In this document: positions 35,076 through 46,844 of the stretch, one piece after another | Numbering within the stretch: the stretch's first letter is position 1 | Layout: each line of letters begins with the position of its first letter | Source: Athripsodes cinereus | Lineage: Eukaryota > Arthropoda > Insecta > Trichoptera > Leptoceridae | Direction of reading: 5' to 3' | Assembly (NCBI GenBank): GCA_947579605.1 | Contig: OX388310.1 | Coordinates: 992,001-1,056,000, forward strand | Length of the DNA stretch: 64,000 bases | Made by a program: the position numbers and the translations under genes | Notes under the pieces: model-generated | Database searches by the model: none | What the model was told of the DNA's origin: nothing | What the model saw: the letters and a program-made list of their open reading frames with translations, nothing else

Positions 35076-36386
35076 GTCTACCACACAAGGGATATAGTTT
35101 AATATCATATGTAAATATTCTTACAGCTACCCCCCTATTACCTACGTTAAAAATTACAGGTGATCCATGATATACATACCTACATAATAATATATGACAT
35201 AATATCACACACACATTTTAGCACACCTTGCAGAATGTAAATTAGCTTCCATATATGTAGGTAGATATAAATACATGTAAGTAGCCTTTCTTCCCCTTCA
35301 ATAATAATATTATTATTAGTATGAAAACATAACATTATTTTTCCAACTAAACGATCCCTAATAGATCTTATTAATACCTATATACATACATATTATTATA
35401 TATGTCTATAACGGACTATTGTAAAATAGGTATAGCAAGTTACAGATGTTTTAAGCAGTGGCGGGACAAGACTTTTTAAATCGACTGCATAGTGCCATTG
35501 AGAGCATTTTGATTTTATTTCTTTGTGTTTTTTATGAGAACATACTCAAGTAGTGTTGAAAATACGAGTAATATGTAAAATAATTTAACAAACTCACTGG
35601 CTTTTAAACCTTGTAATATTATTTATTTATTAATTTTATACTTCTTGCACATCATCATTTACATAACTCTTGCACATCAACATAATATTTTTTTATAATG
35701 TATAACAACCTTATGGGCTATTGAATAATAATAATTAATGAATTTTGATACAATTTTAAATTTGGCAATGCATAGTTTTCTTGTGATATTGTTGTTATTT
35801 TTTGAATTTATTTGTATGTGTTGTCTGAAGTGTGTAACTGGCTATGAATAAATAAATAAGTAAATAACAAAATCAACATATCAGTTTAACATGAGAAAAA
35901 AAATGTGAGATTATCACTTTATAGTGATTTTTTCCATCTAACCTTGTTTAATGTTTTACTATATAATATGGAATAGCTATTTTTTTGTATTATAGGAATT
36001 AAATAAAAAAATATTCGTCATTTATTTATTGAAAGCAGGCACATACTAACTGGTACATCAAATATTATATATTATACAATAAATGGAAAATAAGAGACAG
36101 CGATTAAAATAAAAATAGTTTTATGTATGTTTGATCAAATTAATTTTCAACCGATAATTAGAAATTTAATAAGTATGTCGTATTGTACAGTTTAAGGTGG
36201 TTTTTGTTCATGGCAGAGGATGACTTGAGGTGTAGACGGATGGTTGATGAAATGAGGCATGAAGTTCACAATCCTTAGAATTAAAGGTGCGACGGAGATG
36301 AAAATGGATCCAAGAAATATCATTGCAGTAAAGAGATTGTGCGGTAAGTATGCCATTATCAATATGCGTTTTTTTTTGCATGTGTA
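35076..36386. other. Intron sequence, nothing recognised
   Basis: AT-rich. CAGTGGCGGGACAAGAC near 35457 looks like a lone terminal repeat without a partner. Confidence 0.35.
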
Positions 36387-36645
36387 CACTGAGAAAAATA
36401 TTAATGAAATTTCACAACGAATCATTGGTACGTACTATCAGATTAGGACCAGAGATCGTACAAACGATTCATTAGTACGAATCTATTATATTAACTCTTC
36501 GCAAACAATTTGTTGGTAAATTTACCAATGATTTGTTTGCGAAGAGTTAATATTATAGATTTATACCAATGAATCGTTTGTACGATCTCTGGTCCTAATC
36601 TGATAGTACCGTACCAATGATTCGTTTTGAGTATTTTTCTCAGTG
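36387..36645. mobile_element. CACTG-ended foldback element, copy A (259 bp)
   Basis: It begins CACTGAGAAAAATA, ends TATTTTTCTCAGTG, and is palindromic almost throughout (both halves carry GATTAGGACCAGAGATCGTA and its inverse). Flanking dinucleotide TA on both sides. Copies B and C are flanked by CA and TG, so the 2-bp duplication is not restricted to TA. CACTx ends plus short, variable duplications point to the CACTA/EnSpm (CMC) superfamily. Confidence 0.75.
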
Positions 36646-37108
36646 TAGAAAGCATGCCACTGGTTTAAAGTTGATATAATGATAGATAAATAGGTGTTTT
36701 TTTTATTATTATTTACATGCTAATAAATTATACACCTTCTGATGTCCCAATTATGTCTACTATTTGTTTATTATTGGCAATAATTTTCTCCAAAACCTAT
36801 ATTTAATTTAATAATGGATATTGTCTTCTGTTATGTATTATTTATTATTTATTTATTTATTAATAATTACCTGTTGGTATATCGTATTTAGCGCAATCAT
36901 TATTCAATTTTTTTTACCTGGATCACATTTTTAATTCGATTTAATTATCTATTTATCTTATAATGAGAGTATTAGCTCACTCTTTGAATACGAAATTTGA
37001 ATTGTCTTTTATTAAAAGTACCTACTTAATAGATACCTTTTTTATTTTCCAACGTAAATATTGCTTTATTGCTTTACTTGTTGCAATTGAAATATATTTG
37101 TTTTAAAT
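36646..37108. other. Intron sequence, nothing recognised
   Basis: AT-rich with TTTA-rich low complexity near 36840. Confidence 0.35.
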
Positions 37109-37405
37109 GTTTAGAATATTTACTAATTTTTTTACTGTTTAACCGGATTTGGGTGCAGATGACAAAACCAATCAGAAACCTCGATTGGAGAACCATGTCT
37201 ACACAATGTAATATTGTGCAGAATCTAATCGGAAGAAGTGAGAAAGGTGTCTTAACGCTTACGAATCGGCTCAAGGCTGGCTTAAGTGATCACTTTCGGT
37301 GTCCATGGACAACGTTCACCAATTCCACCATTCTCACTGTCACGATGTAAGGTCCACCAATCGAGAGACGCTTTATGCAAACCATAGAAGCAACCAGTTT
37401 TAGTT
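37109..37405 (+). repeat. Interspersed family H, linear plus copy
   Basis: TGTTTAGAATATTTACTAAT leads to ACAAAACCAATCAGAAACCT, GGCTCAAGGCTGGCTTAAGT, GTCCATGGACAACGTTCACC, then GATGTAAGGTCCACCAATCG. The copy at 57755-58305 contains the same unit in both orientations. No coding potential is recognised; a 93-codon frame through it is incidental. Confidence 0.65.
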
Positions 37406-37724
37406 TTACTTAATATTTTATTGAATAGTTACCTTATAAAGTCATTGTCCAACTGAAACCAATTATGTTTTCAGCCAAATATAAACATAAAGTTTTACAA
37501 AATTAACTTACTAAGGAGTTTGGAAGGAGGATTCAAAAGTTGGTAATGACTTCTCAATGTTTGTAATGGTGTTTTGTGTTTTAGTGTTGGTGTCTTTTTT
37601 GTTTTCAATAGTGTTACTGTTCTGTGATGTTTTGCTCTGGTGTCATATTATGTTTTGCTATAATAACAAATAATTAATTTATGAGTTTTTTTGACAGATT
37701 TGTAATACTGCACGCCTGACACCA
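37406..37724. other. Intron sequence, nothing recognised
   Basis: No supported feature. Confidence 0.35.
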
Positions 37725-37983
37725 CACTGAGAAAAATACTAGCGAAATTTCACAACGAATCATTGGTACGTACTATCAGATTAGGACCAGAGATCGTACA
37801 AACGATTCATTAGTACGAATCTATAATATTAACTCTTCGCAAACAAGTTGTTGGTAAATTTACCAATGATTTGTTTGCGAAGAGTTAATATTATAAATTT
37901 ATACCAATGAATCGTTTGTACGATCTCTGGTCCTAATCTGATAGTACCGTACCAATGATTCGTTTTGAGTATTTTTCTCAGTG
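37725..37983. mobile_element. CACTG-ended foldback element, copy B (259 bp)
   Basis: Same length as copy A and near-identical. Flanked by CA on both sides. Confidence 0.75.
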
Positions 37984-38059
37984 CAGCAACCTTAGTTGCT
38001 GTTTTGAGGTATTGTTTATTATTGAATAAATTGAATAACGTCGACTCAATAAATACCAT

Positions 38060-38140
38060 AGGTATGTTTAAGAAAAGACAACGTCACATTATTTGGTAGA
38101 AGTCCGGATGGGCCTTGAACCAGTAACCGATCCGTATGAG
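38060..38140 (-). repeat. SINE family 3, antisense partial
   Basis: AGAAAAGACAACGTCACATT and GGATGGGCCTTGAACCAG (inverse of a B box) match the SINE at 49098-49250. Confidence 0.5.
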
Positions 38141-38189
38141 TGATTAAAGGATGACGGAGATGGTGTATTTATCTAAGAGAGGGGTGTCA

Positions 38190-38400
38190 GAAAGCGCGGA
38201 CACGTCTGAAAACTACGTGGCTCAAACTATCTAGGACGACCGCGTGTTGAGTAAGAGATATCGGCGAGCGTGAATGAGAAGTTGTAGGTATGAATGTAGA
38301 AGAAGCGAAAGAAAAATGTAGGAAAAGATCTACATAATATTATGTCGTCTATGCCTACCCTATTTGGGATACGGAGCGAGGGTATGTTATAGTAAAGATA
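38190..38400 (+). pseudogene. LINE C-terminal relic
   Basis: Diverged match to the ...CMxVEExKxxCKDRS... ending (GGTATGAATGTAGAAGAAGC, then GAAAAATGTAGGAAAAGATC) followed by a CTACCCTATTTGGGATACG tail. Frames are broken. Confidence 0.4.
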
Positions 38401-38954
38401 ATATTTTAAGTCGTTCTGGAATAGGTACCTAGCCCCGTAATAAAGCTAAGCTGGCCCATACATGTGGGGAGAGAAAAGTACCTACCTAGTTTATTTTTTT
38501 TTACTTATGTGAATTCCACAATCATACTCAAGACAGAGTGCTGTGAATAAACTAGGGAGTCATGTATTTATCAATAGTCACCAGAGGCTGACAATAATTA
38601 TGAAAATTTATCAAAACATCTCAATCATTTGACATATGCGCTACATTATGTACATAGATCAGGTGTTATTATCATATATAATTTATCATGTTAATATTGT
38701 AATTATTGCATGTCTAGTCTATGAATAATAATTAATATTCATAAGTAATATAAGATCCATTATTTAATAATAATTTATAATAATTTTCATTAATTTTATT
38801 ATAATTATCAATATCGTAAATTCCCGTGTTAAAAATATAATTGTATTAATAATAACACCTAGATGCGTGTAGTAGGTACCTACCTACTTATAGTTTGATA
38901 ATTTTGTATAAATGCATAGTAAATATTGACAAATTATAATGGTATAAAAATAAC
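38401..38954. other. Intron sequence, nothing recognised
   Basis: AT-rich. Confidence 0.35.
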
Positions 38955-39145
38955 ATCGGTAGCCTGGAGGTAGAGTCTCGGCCTCGTAAACAAGGGGTCC
39001 GTGGTTCGATCCCAGGTGCCGGCAAACTCCCCTTTCACGACACAAGCTTTTAGCTTAGTGTGAAAGGTGTATAAGGTTGTATTTGGGTTTATAACAAAAC
39101 CCAGATATATCTTTTTTAAAAAAAAAAAAAGAAAAAAAAAGAAAA
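38955..39145 (+). mobile_element. tRNA-derived SINE, family 1
   Basis: The head has an A-box-like TAGCCTGGAGG (38960-38970) and a B box GGTTCGATCCC (39003-39013) at tRNA spacing, with a CGT triplet in the anticodon position. The acceptor stem does not pair well, so it is a SINE and not a functional tRNA. Body GACACAAGCTTTTAGCTTAG then GTATTTGGGTTTATAACAAA, and an A-rich tail at 39118-39145. An antisense copy is at 48105-48215. Confidence 0.7.
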
Positions 39146-39202
39146 ATTTAATGATGTGATTAAAAATAATACCATATTATTTTTAATCACATCCTTAAAT
39201 TT
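39144..39202. repeat. 27-bp near-perfect hairpin in the SINE flank
   Basis: Arms 39144-39170 and 39176-39202 are inverse with one mismatch around the loop ACCAT (GATGTGATTAAAAATAAT and inverse). It starts in the SINE poly(A) tail. Confidence 0.75.
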
Positions 39203-39214
39203 AACTTATAAAGA

Positions 39215-39510
39215 AGAGGTGTTGATCAGGGTAGGAGAAAGTATAGGCAACTCCTTTAAAAGATCAGCGAATAACGAGCAAATTGGATTGGCCACAACAT
39301 CAGGCACCCAGGCCTGCTCATCACCACCGCGAAGGGCAGGACCGAAGGCAGAAGTGATAGAGACCGACCAAGAGACACCTATTTGGATCAAGTGAGGAAG
39401 GAAGGACGTGAACTGTGACACATACGTAGAATTAAAGAGATTAGCAGAAAATAGGGAGAAATGAAGAAGAAAATCCAAACTCGTTGGAGACCAATACATT
39501 TGTAACCCAA
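39215..39510 (+). pseudogene. LINE ORF2 C-terminal fragment
   Basis: The frame reads WIGHNIRHPGLLITTAKGRT, EGRSDRDRPRDTYLDQVRKE, a stop, then HIRRIKEISRK and TRWRPIHL. IGH.IRH..LL....EGR.EG......RPR..YLDQVRK is a familiar LINE C-terminal block. Related ends are at 51925-52050 and, antisense, 59415-59515. Confidence 0.6.
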
Positions 39511-39596
39511 TATAAATACTATTATTTTTATGTTTAAAATAGTTTAATTAAGTATATTTTTTTAAAGCCATGTTTAGCCCATTAAAAAACACATCC

Positions 39597-39715
39597 ATTC
39601 CATCATGACAAATCCTACTAGTGAGGTTGACAGCAGACCAGCCGCATTTAATAAACATGCAAGCTGTCCTCTCCGTTCCAACAAAAACCAAGACATTCAA
39701 GCCTTTCTATCCTGA
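39597..39715 (-). repeat. Family A copy (antisense), chimeric
   Basis: GCAGACCAGCCGCATTTAAT, AAACATGCAAGCTGTCCTCT, then AAGCCTTTCTATCCTGAGCA, which instead matches the LINE end at 33660. Two repeats are joined here. Confidence 0.5.
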
Positions 39716-39769
39716 GCAATGAACTGAAAATTTTATTCTTCTCAAAGAGTATTTAGTACCTACGTCCAA

Positions 39770-39815
39770 AGTGCTTTAAGAGCTTCCGTTCTCATCATCA
39801 GGCTAACATGAAGTG
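39770..39815. repeat. Family D end scrap
   Basis: TTTAAGAGCTTCCGTTCTCA then TCATCAGGCTAACAT. Confidence 0.5.
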
Positions 39816-39989
39816 AAGAAACTACATCCAATTACACGTGTCTAATGAGAAAAAATGTATTATTTATTTTTAACTCCTCATACCCTCTCTTTCAGATAGG
39901 TATATCCTCTTTGTCATCCTTTCCTCGTTCATTCTTTCTACGTGTCCAATCCATTGTAACCTATATTCAAACTATCGTATCTTAATATA

Positions 39990-40400
39990 TTATCGACTTT
40001 CCAGTTCCACACATCAACAACTCGAATTATTCAAAATTTTTGATATAATTTGTAATTCGAAAAATCAATTCCACTCTATCGATTCTACAAACAAATAACT
40101 TTAAAAATACATGGTTTTCTTATTATAATTAAGTTAATGAAATAAAAATAATAAACCTATTTTCATTTTCACAAATAAACATTTCGAATATTGTTTAACC
40201 ATTGAATGGAACAAAGACAACATAATGCCTCTAACAGTGCCATCACTATATAATATATTTCACTTTCTGTTGTGATTTTAAAGCATAATATAAGTATAAC
40301 AAAATTACAAGAATACAAAAATGGCGATTTCGCGAATATAATACATTTCGACTTGTTGAGTTGTGGAACTGGACCGTCGATATGTCCAATCCATCGTGAC
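39990..40400. mobile_element. Family E element with internal extension
   Basis: TTCCAGTTCCACACATCAAC at the left is inverse to GTTGTGGAACTGGA at about 40360. The interior holds ACAAAGACAACATAATGCCT, shared with 20830. Palindromic overall. Confidence 0.5.
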
Positions 40401-41594
40401 CAACTGAGCTTTGCTAACGAATTAAAAATCGGTAGATTTATTCCTCACCAATTATATGACTGTTTATTCTATCTATTAAAATAACAATATAAGGTGTTCA
40501 TTTTTTGTCAGTTCAGTCACCTGCTTTACGATGACACGTGCACAAAACTACATTTTTTTCGTCATCGATACGGTGGATTTTATTATCTTACAATATCTAT
40601 AAAGTTTAGAAATTAAAATTTCTACACCGGAATGCAATATGTCGAAAATACCAGGCAACTCACCCTATAAAAACCGACATAATCGATCTTACAAACCAAC
40701 ATTGCGATTCATGGAATTTCATTGGTTAGACCCTTGTCACTTGAAGAGATTTTAGTCGGATACCTATTGAGTACACAGGTTCTCTAAAGTCACCGGAAGT
40801 TGATTTTTTTTTTAATATTTTTGTGTAAGGATGTTCTCACACAGCGCAACACAAGTTACCAATCGCGTGATGTCGGGTAGAACTGCACGGAGAACTTAGA
40901 TGCTGTGCATGTTTACAAAATTCGTGGATATTTGTAACATAGTTTAATACCTAGTTGATTTTTACTAGAAAAAAACCGGGCTTGGAATCAAGTAATAACA
41001 CTAAATACAATACCTATGTATACTTGTGATTTTTTTTTTTAAATATTCATTCCTATTCCCTTTCGTTTCTTTGTAAATTCAAGATAGGTAATAATGATTT
41101 CTAACGATATTCTTGATATTTAACAATTCACAAATGTACACAACACATGATAGGTATATAGATAATGCGCTCAATTTATACTTAGATATAAAATGAAAAA
41201 GAAAACATTGTGTCATGTTGTGGTCTTTTAGAGTCTCGAGCTTATGATAAAAATCGGATACCAGTTACAATGCAAGTTGCAAAGATGAATAGGCTCTAGT
41301 TTTACAAAATGTATACAAATACAAAACAATAATGTATCGAACCTGCCGATCGTTTGGTACCTACGCTAGAAAGTCATTTATATAAAATAAAATAAAAAGT
41401 GGAACAACATAGTTTAAAACATTCCTGATTTAATCAAATTCGTTTTTAATTACTGCTGTAATTACATGTAGAAGGAAATGTCGCATACATTACGCGAGAT
41501 TTTTTATTCATTAGTTGTACATGTAACTACCTTTATATTAACAGAAGTACAAGTTTATTAATATAAGAAGGACTTCTATAATAATAACTAGACT
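40401..41594. other. Intron sequence, nothing recognised
   Basis: No supported feature over 1.2 kb. Confidence 0.35.
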
Positions 41595-41880
41595 ATGTCT
41601 AGGCGGCTAATGTGGAGCGGATTTATGGCTCTTGTCTACGAGTCACGAGGTCCCGGGATCGATTCCCGGCCAGGGCAAAATAAGAATGACCTTTTTCAAA
41701 TTGTCCTGGGTCTGGGTGTTACATGTTTAAGTGTTTAGTACATTGTATAAATATGTGTATCGTCGCGTTAGTATCCATAATACAAGATTCATATCGTAGT
41801 TTGGGATTAGCTCGATCTGTGTGAATTGTTTATGCATGCTATGTTATTGTAATACTATTGACATGGAAAATGAATAAAAT
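41595..41880 (+). mobile_element. tRNA-derived SINE, family 2, best copy
   Basis: The head GTCTAGGCGGCTAATGTGGA leads to a clear B box GGGATCGATTCCC (41655-41667). The body CTGGGTCTGGGTGTTACATG, GTGTATCGTCGCGTTAGTAT and ACAAGATTCATATCGTAGTT matches 34788-35075, 10362-10435 and 53590-53700. Confidence 0.7.
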
Positions 41881-41966
41881 AATAGTTAATTTATCGAAAT
41901 CCTTATTTTTTTAATAGGAAACATGGGGAAAAATTACTTCCAAAATAGACAATTAGTCTAACGGTC

Positions 41967-42121
41967 CAGAGCCCGTAGACAATTTGTACTTGGCGATCGC
42001 CTACAAACGAATTTTCGTCAATAACTGCAACAATAACGCATAATTATACGGTACGTGTAGGTAGATTGTCGAAAAGTTCGTCAGTAGACGATCGCTAAGT
42101 ACAAATTGTCTACGGGCTCTG
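41967..42121. mobile_element. 155-bp terminal-inverted-repeat element, copy 2
   Basis: Same length as copy 1 at 32554-32708, with one difference. Flanked by GTC on both sides, which could be a 3-bp duplication, but copy 1 lacks it. Confidence 0.8.
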
Positions 42122-42809
42122 GTCCCTTTTCTTGTCACACTTCCAACATTCTCTTTCTGTTTCAACTGAAGGATCTGCTGATTCTAATTTCTGATGATAA
42201 GTAAACAAAACTGAATTATTTATTATTAATACCGTTTCAGTCCTGTGTTTGGTGACATTTTTTTGTGAGCACTGCAATAAATATCCAATTACGTCCCTGT
42301 GAAATATCATACATATTAAATTGTTAGTGGCATTGCTTTGGGAAAAGACCGAATCAAAAATGCGTCAAGCTATTTGTAAAAATTATTCATCGAAGGCTAC
42401 TTCGTCTATTTTTTGCGCAGCGATGCGCGCTGTGGAATCAAGACACGGCCATACGAAACAGGAGCATTAAATTTATATTAGGTAGGTATGTATTATGTTG
42501 GTGCTTTGCAAGAAGAATCATATCAACTGGAAAAATTTAAAGGATGGGAAATTGTAAAAATCAATATTTATGTAATGTTTAACATATTTTCCGCATTCTT
42601 AATTTTTTTACACCTGCGTGAGTGAAGATGTTAAGAAATATTACTCAAAAGACACCTCATCTATACAACTAACAAACTGTGAAAATTCTCTTAAGTAGAA
42701 AATTTGACAGTCAATGATAGATATGTAGTTAATAGCCTTGAACACAATCATAATGGTTGCTGTTAGTTGATATCTCTATGGTAAACAGATGCCGAAATAG
42801 GAACTGGTG
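42122..42809. other. Intron sequence, nothing recognised
   Basis: A 66-codon frame at 42110-42310 has no recognised motif. Confidence 0.35.
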
Positions 42810-43076
42810 CACTGAGAAAAATACTCACAACTAATCATTGGTACCTACGAACTATCAGATTAGGACCAGAGATGGTACAAACGAGTCGTTAGTACGAATC
42901 TATAATATTAACTTTTCGCAAACAAATCATTTGTAAATTTACCAACAATTTGTTTGCGAAGAGTTCATAATAATAGATTCGTACTAATGAATCGTTTGTA
43001 CTACATATCTCTGGTCCTAATCTGATAGTACGTACCAATGATTCGTTGTGAAATTTCGTTAGTATTTTTCTCAGTG
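42810..43076. mobile_element. CACTG-ended foldback element, copy C (267 bp)
   Basis: Flanked by TG on both sides. More diverged than copies A and B, with small indels near 42830 and 43000. Confidence 0.7.
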
Positions 43077-43079
43077 TGG

Positions 43080-43150
43080 GATTGGTGAAGGTACCATGGG
43101 TAAAATGGACTTGAACCAGCCTAAGCCGATTTATAAGCATCGGAAGATCT
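43080..43150 (-). repeat. SINE-like B-box scrap
   Basis: GGACTTGAACCAGCC is an inverse B-box-like word in a context similar to 38100 (GGGCCTTGAACCAG). Weak. Confidence 0.25.
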
Positions 43151-43284
43151 TTCCTGTTTTCTACTAAAAGGGAGTTTGCTCAATCTGATAGTTGTGCAGA
43201 TCAGGTGGGCGTTGAGAAATATTCTTAATATAATAATAATAATATTTTCTTTCTTAGTGGAAGTTCATTAAAGAACGAATGTTA

Positions 43285-43620
43285 GTGTTATTACAAACAT
43301 TAAAGTGAACAAACTATGTTGGTATGGGCACGTAGAAAGAATTAATGAGGACAGAATGACAAAGGCTGTCAAATATAAATGGCTGAGAAAAATGGTGCTT
43401 AGAAACGTAGTCTTCCGAGGATTAAATGGCAAGACCATATACCTAAACAAGATCCTCGAAGACGGATATGTGCTGAGCACATTGATAGAAGAGCATGTAT
43501 GAGGCATTGTATGACAGTGACAGAATCGAAAAGTGTATGCAAGGATAGGAGTAGGTAAGTGGCGCTCGATCCTCTTAACCTTCCCCGAAAGGGAAGCGGG
43601 GCGATGGTGATGATAGAAAA
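43285..43620 (+). pseudogene. LINE ORF2 C-terminal fragment
   Basis: The first frame reads VNKLCWYGHVERINEDRMTK then AVKYKWLRKMVLRNVV. A frame shift later gives CMTVTESKSVCKDRSRWRSI and LLTFPEREAG with a GATGGTGATGAT tail. LxWYGHVxRMxxDRxxK is the post-reverse-transcriptase signature, and its end matches the ESKSVCKDR type seen at 11405. It could be the kind of 3' end the LINE at 61590-64000 has. Confidence 0.6.
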
Positions 43621-44155
43621 AATACAAAATGAATGCTCCAAATTATTGGCATCCCTACTCCAATCATATTAAATTAAATTCAGAAGCCATTAAACGTCAT
43701 ATAGACTTGATGTTTTTATACAAGGAACATCATAACTGTGACAGTCCTTATGCCAACAATGGCAGACACGAACTCAGTGCTTCTTCAAATAATAATAATA
43801 TAAAAAATTATATACATACAATATATAGATAGATAGGTAGGTTTCTACCTACTTACATATACACTCTCAAGTCCAAGTTCAATAAGTACAGAACTTGAGT
43901 CAAAATAGGACTTTCATGAACGTGTGACACCATAAATGGCTGGCGAACTGGATAATATTTATACCTATGGAGTTTCTTAATAAAGCAGTTGTTTTTTAAA
44001 TAAGTAGGTAGGTATTGCAATTTTTTTTTATTTACCGGAAACAGAGTTGTCCATTGTAGAGTTAAATATATTTTGCGAAGGTAGTTTGAGAAAAAACAAA
44101 CTATAAAAACTGAAAATTTAAAGACAGAACCAACTTCTTGAGTGTAGGTCAATTA
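43621..44155. other. Intron sequence, nothing recognised
   Basis: No supported feature. Confidence 0.35.
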
Positions 44156-44335
44156 AAACAACAAAAAAATGTCATTAATAGATTTTTGAATTTTTATGTA
44201 AAAATTAAATGGTAAATCAAATTTCGTAAATTATTTCTTAAAGATTTCGGAGTTACCCCTGTGGCTAACATGAGTAAAATGTATTAGATAAACGGACCTA
44301 GAATGCCAAATATTTTTTATTTCTCCTGCTATTAT
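44156..44335 (-). pseudogene. RLE-type LINE fragment, second copy
   Basis: It closely matches 49915-50085 (ATAGATTTTTGAATTTTTAT, TTTCGGAGTTACCCCTGTGG, ATAAACGGACCTAGAATGCC), the C-terminal end of the RLE LINE ORF, and is cut off inside the endonuclease domain. Confidence 0.65.
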
Positions 44336-44849
44336 TATTTTTATCATCATCTGCATGACTCACAGTTTAGTGGAAAAAGAACCTTTACTGGTTATCATGT
44401 CGTCGCATGACCAAATATTTAAAATAATTATAATAACAACACCGAGGCAACACTCCTTGAAAAACGGAGGCAATTCTTCATTCAAAACACTTCTCAATTA
44501 ATATGTCCTTAGTCATAATAATAACAATATTAATATCATCTGTAATAATGCCCTGCCCCTATATGGAACTGTGAATCTCGATTCCAAACGCGAAACAGGC
44601 TGGAGTGGAAATGAATATTTATCATGTCACGTGACGTTAGTTTGAATTTCTTGTTCCATGAGAATAATCTTGATTTAGAGTGCTAGAGTCAACTCATTTG
44701 AACACCGAATGTATTTTTTTTATCTTATATCTAAATTTTAAATATTTTCTATAAACAGAGCTATAACAAAAAATCTTCCGTACATTTTAGAGTGGCAGTT
44801 TTGCAATAATCATGTGAAAATTCTAATTCTAAGAATCATTTTTTTATTT
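44336..44849. other. Intron sequence, nothing recognised
   Basis: No supported feature. Confidence 0.35.
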
Positions 44850-44960
44850 ATTTACTTTATCCTTCGCTGTAAATTGGTTACAATATTCCAAATCAAAAAA
44901 AATATCAGTTATACAATTCAGTGTACAGAGAGCGACTTTATCGCTAGAATGCGGTGCCTT
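44850..44960 (-). repeat. Family B LINE 3' end fragment
   Basis: TTATACAATTCAGTGTACAG, AGAGCGACTTTATCGCTAGA and CCTTCCAACTAACCCCA, antisense. Confidence 0.5.
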
Positions 44961-45172
44961 CCAACTAACCCCAACTCATCAATTTCTATCAACTTAACAC
45001 CTTATTATATAACTCATATTACCACGTTCATTTATGGTGGTGATAGTAAATGATTTAGTTCAACCCCCTTTAATTCGGTTTAGTTTGAAAATAATAAATG
45101 AACAAAATTTGTAAAACACGGACAACAAAAAAGTAGAAATAATTACAATATCTTACGAGAATCAAAGATATA

Positions 45173-45340
45173 CTAGATCGGTAATTCAAAAAAAAAATCG
45201 GTCATGCAGCCGATCAAATTTAGCATCCAGTTCTAAACTAACGTTAGTTGTAAGACTATACATTGCTAATGCTTGAAGGATATCGATGTTGGAACAGAAA
45301 AATTCCGAAAAAATGTACCACGCAACAAGTCTAGGATGTC
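45173..45340 (-). mobile_element. Helitron 3' half, second copy
   Basis: The minus strand ends ACCGATCTAG next to T. The hairpin ATCGG...CCGAT, CTTCAAGCATTAGCAATGTA- and AACTAACGTTAGTTG-like blocks match 28640-28803. The typical TC...TATAAAATTCTCG 5' end is missing. Confidence 0.6.
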
Positions 45341-46844
45341 TATGACTAGAATAAAATCCTTAAAATTTTGATGCAAATAAGACAAAAATTCAATATTTTA
45401 TTGTGATTCTAAAAAAATTCTTTATTTTACAGGACAGCATGTATAAGAAATGATAATTAAAAAATTACATTGCTCCAGCCTGCTCAATATTTGTCCATCA
45501 TTGTGGATTGTATGGTGCGCGCGAAATGCGTGTTGAGAATCGAAACAACGTTTTACAGAATGGAGAACGCGACGTTCAGAATTACAGCATTTTTTCCACA
45601 GTAATCTCATTATAGAATCGTAAATTGTCATGTTATCATTTTTATTTGTTACTGTCGTATGTGACGGGCGTGTCGCTGATGCTTGACTGAAGGTAGCTGA
45701 GCAGAGGCGTACCTACACTTTTCAAATTTATTTTTTAGTGACTCCTTTGTGGTATAGTGTCCAATAAATAAACACAAAAACTTACATGTTCTAAGTAATT
45801 CATTTACGTTATGATAATTTCATTTTTTTTTTAATTTTGATTTATTTTTATATTTTCAGAAACATGAAATTTATCTACTTAAAAATCCATTAAATAAACT
45901 ATACTTTTTTAATCAACTTTAAATATACATATTCTTTAAATAATCATAACTAATAGAATTTACTGCCTCGCTAGATTTTAATCTGTTCTGAGGCACCATA
46001 AACAATTAAAGTAAAATAAAAACAGTAATTATATCTAGCCTTTTGGTAGTGAAAAATTACACTGCTTCAATAGAATATGTAATCTGTTCTGACATAGTAT
46101 ACATACAATGACACAATTTAGAAAACGGTAAATTAAAAAAAAATTATTGATGAAATTATTATATTGTATTTTGGTATAATCCAAAATAATTTTGTCAGTG
46201 ACGGACATTTGACATCTTCACAGCAATGAAGTTTACCACCAAACCCCATAATTTTATATTTTATTGCACAAAAATGATAAGTAATAATATGTTCCATGAA
46301 AGAAAATACTCAGTATACCGTGTACTTCATTTGTAGGAGAAGCCATGAAAGTATGGGGAGATTCGAATGAAAAAAATAGTTACCAAATATATTTATATTA
46401 TAATAATAATAATCTGGACAATTTATTGAGCGCCGTTTTGTGGTACAAACCACCGCAAGGGCGCATTTTCAGTTTTAATTTAAATTTATTTATTGTTATT
46501 TATCAAATTTTAATATATTTTATGAATTTAATTTAACTATTAAAAATAATTAATGTATTTCTAACTGTACCAAATTTGAAATATGAAACAATTATATGAG
46601 TTCTAATTGTAGGTATTATTATTATTGTCACAAATTTTATCCACTAGTTCATTTGTTTTTAAATTTGTAATTTTTAATTAGTTTGAAAGTAATTTAACAC
46701 TTGAAAAACAATTATCCTTATTAAACTATTGAAACTAAAAACACTGTATTAAAATTTTGTTATTTTGAATCATTATTAGACAATATTTTAATTTTTAAAA
46801 ATGAGACGTCAGAGGTTTCAGGCAGCCACTACGGGCGCCATCCA
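45341..46844. other. Intron sequence, mostly unrecognised
   Basis: A CpG-containing patch at 45490-45600 has a 69-codon minus frame without known motif. ACCACCGCAAGGGCGCATTT near 46447 resembles a piece at 9618. Confidence 0.3.

Noticed and set aside
38957..39023. Possible tRNA gene with CGT anticodon
   Set aside because: A and B boxes are present, but the acceptor stem does not pair and the sequence continues into a SINE body found again at 48105.
41600..41680. Possible tRNA gene
   Set aside because: The B box is good but the head belongs to SINE family 2, with the same body at 34788 and 53590.
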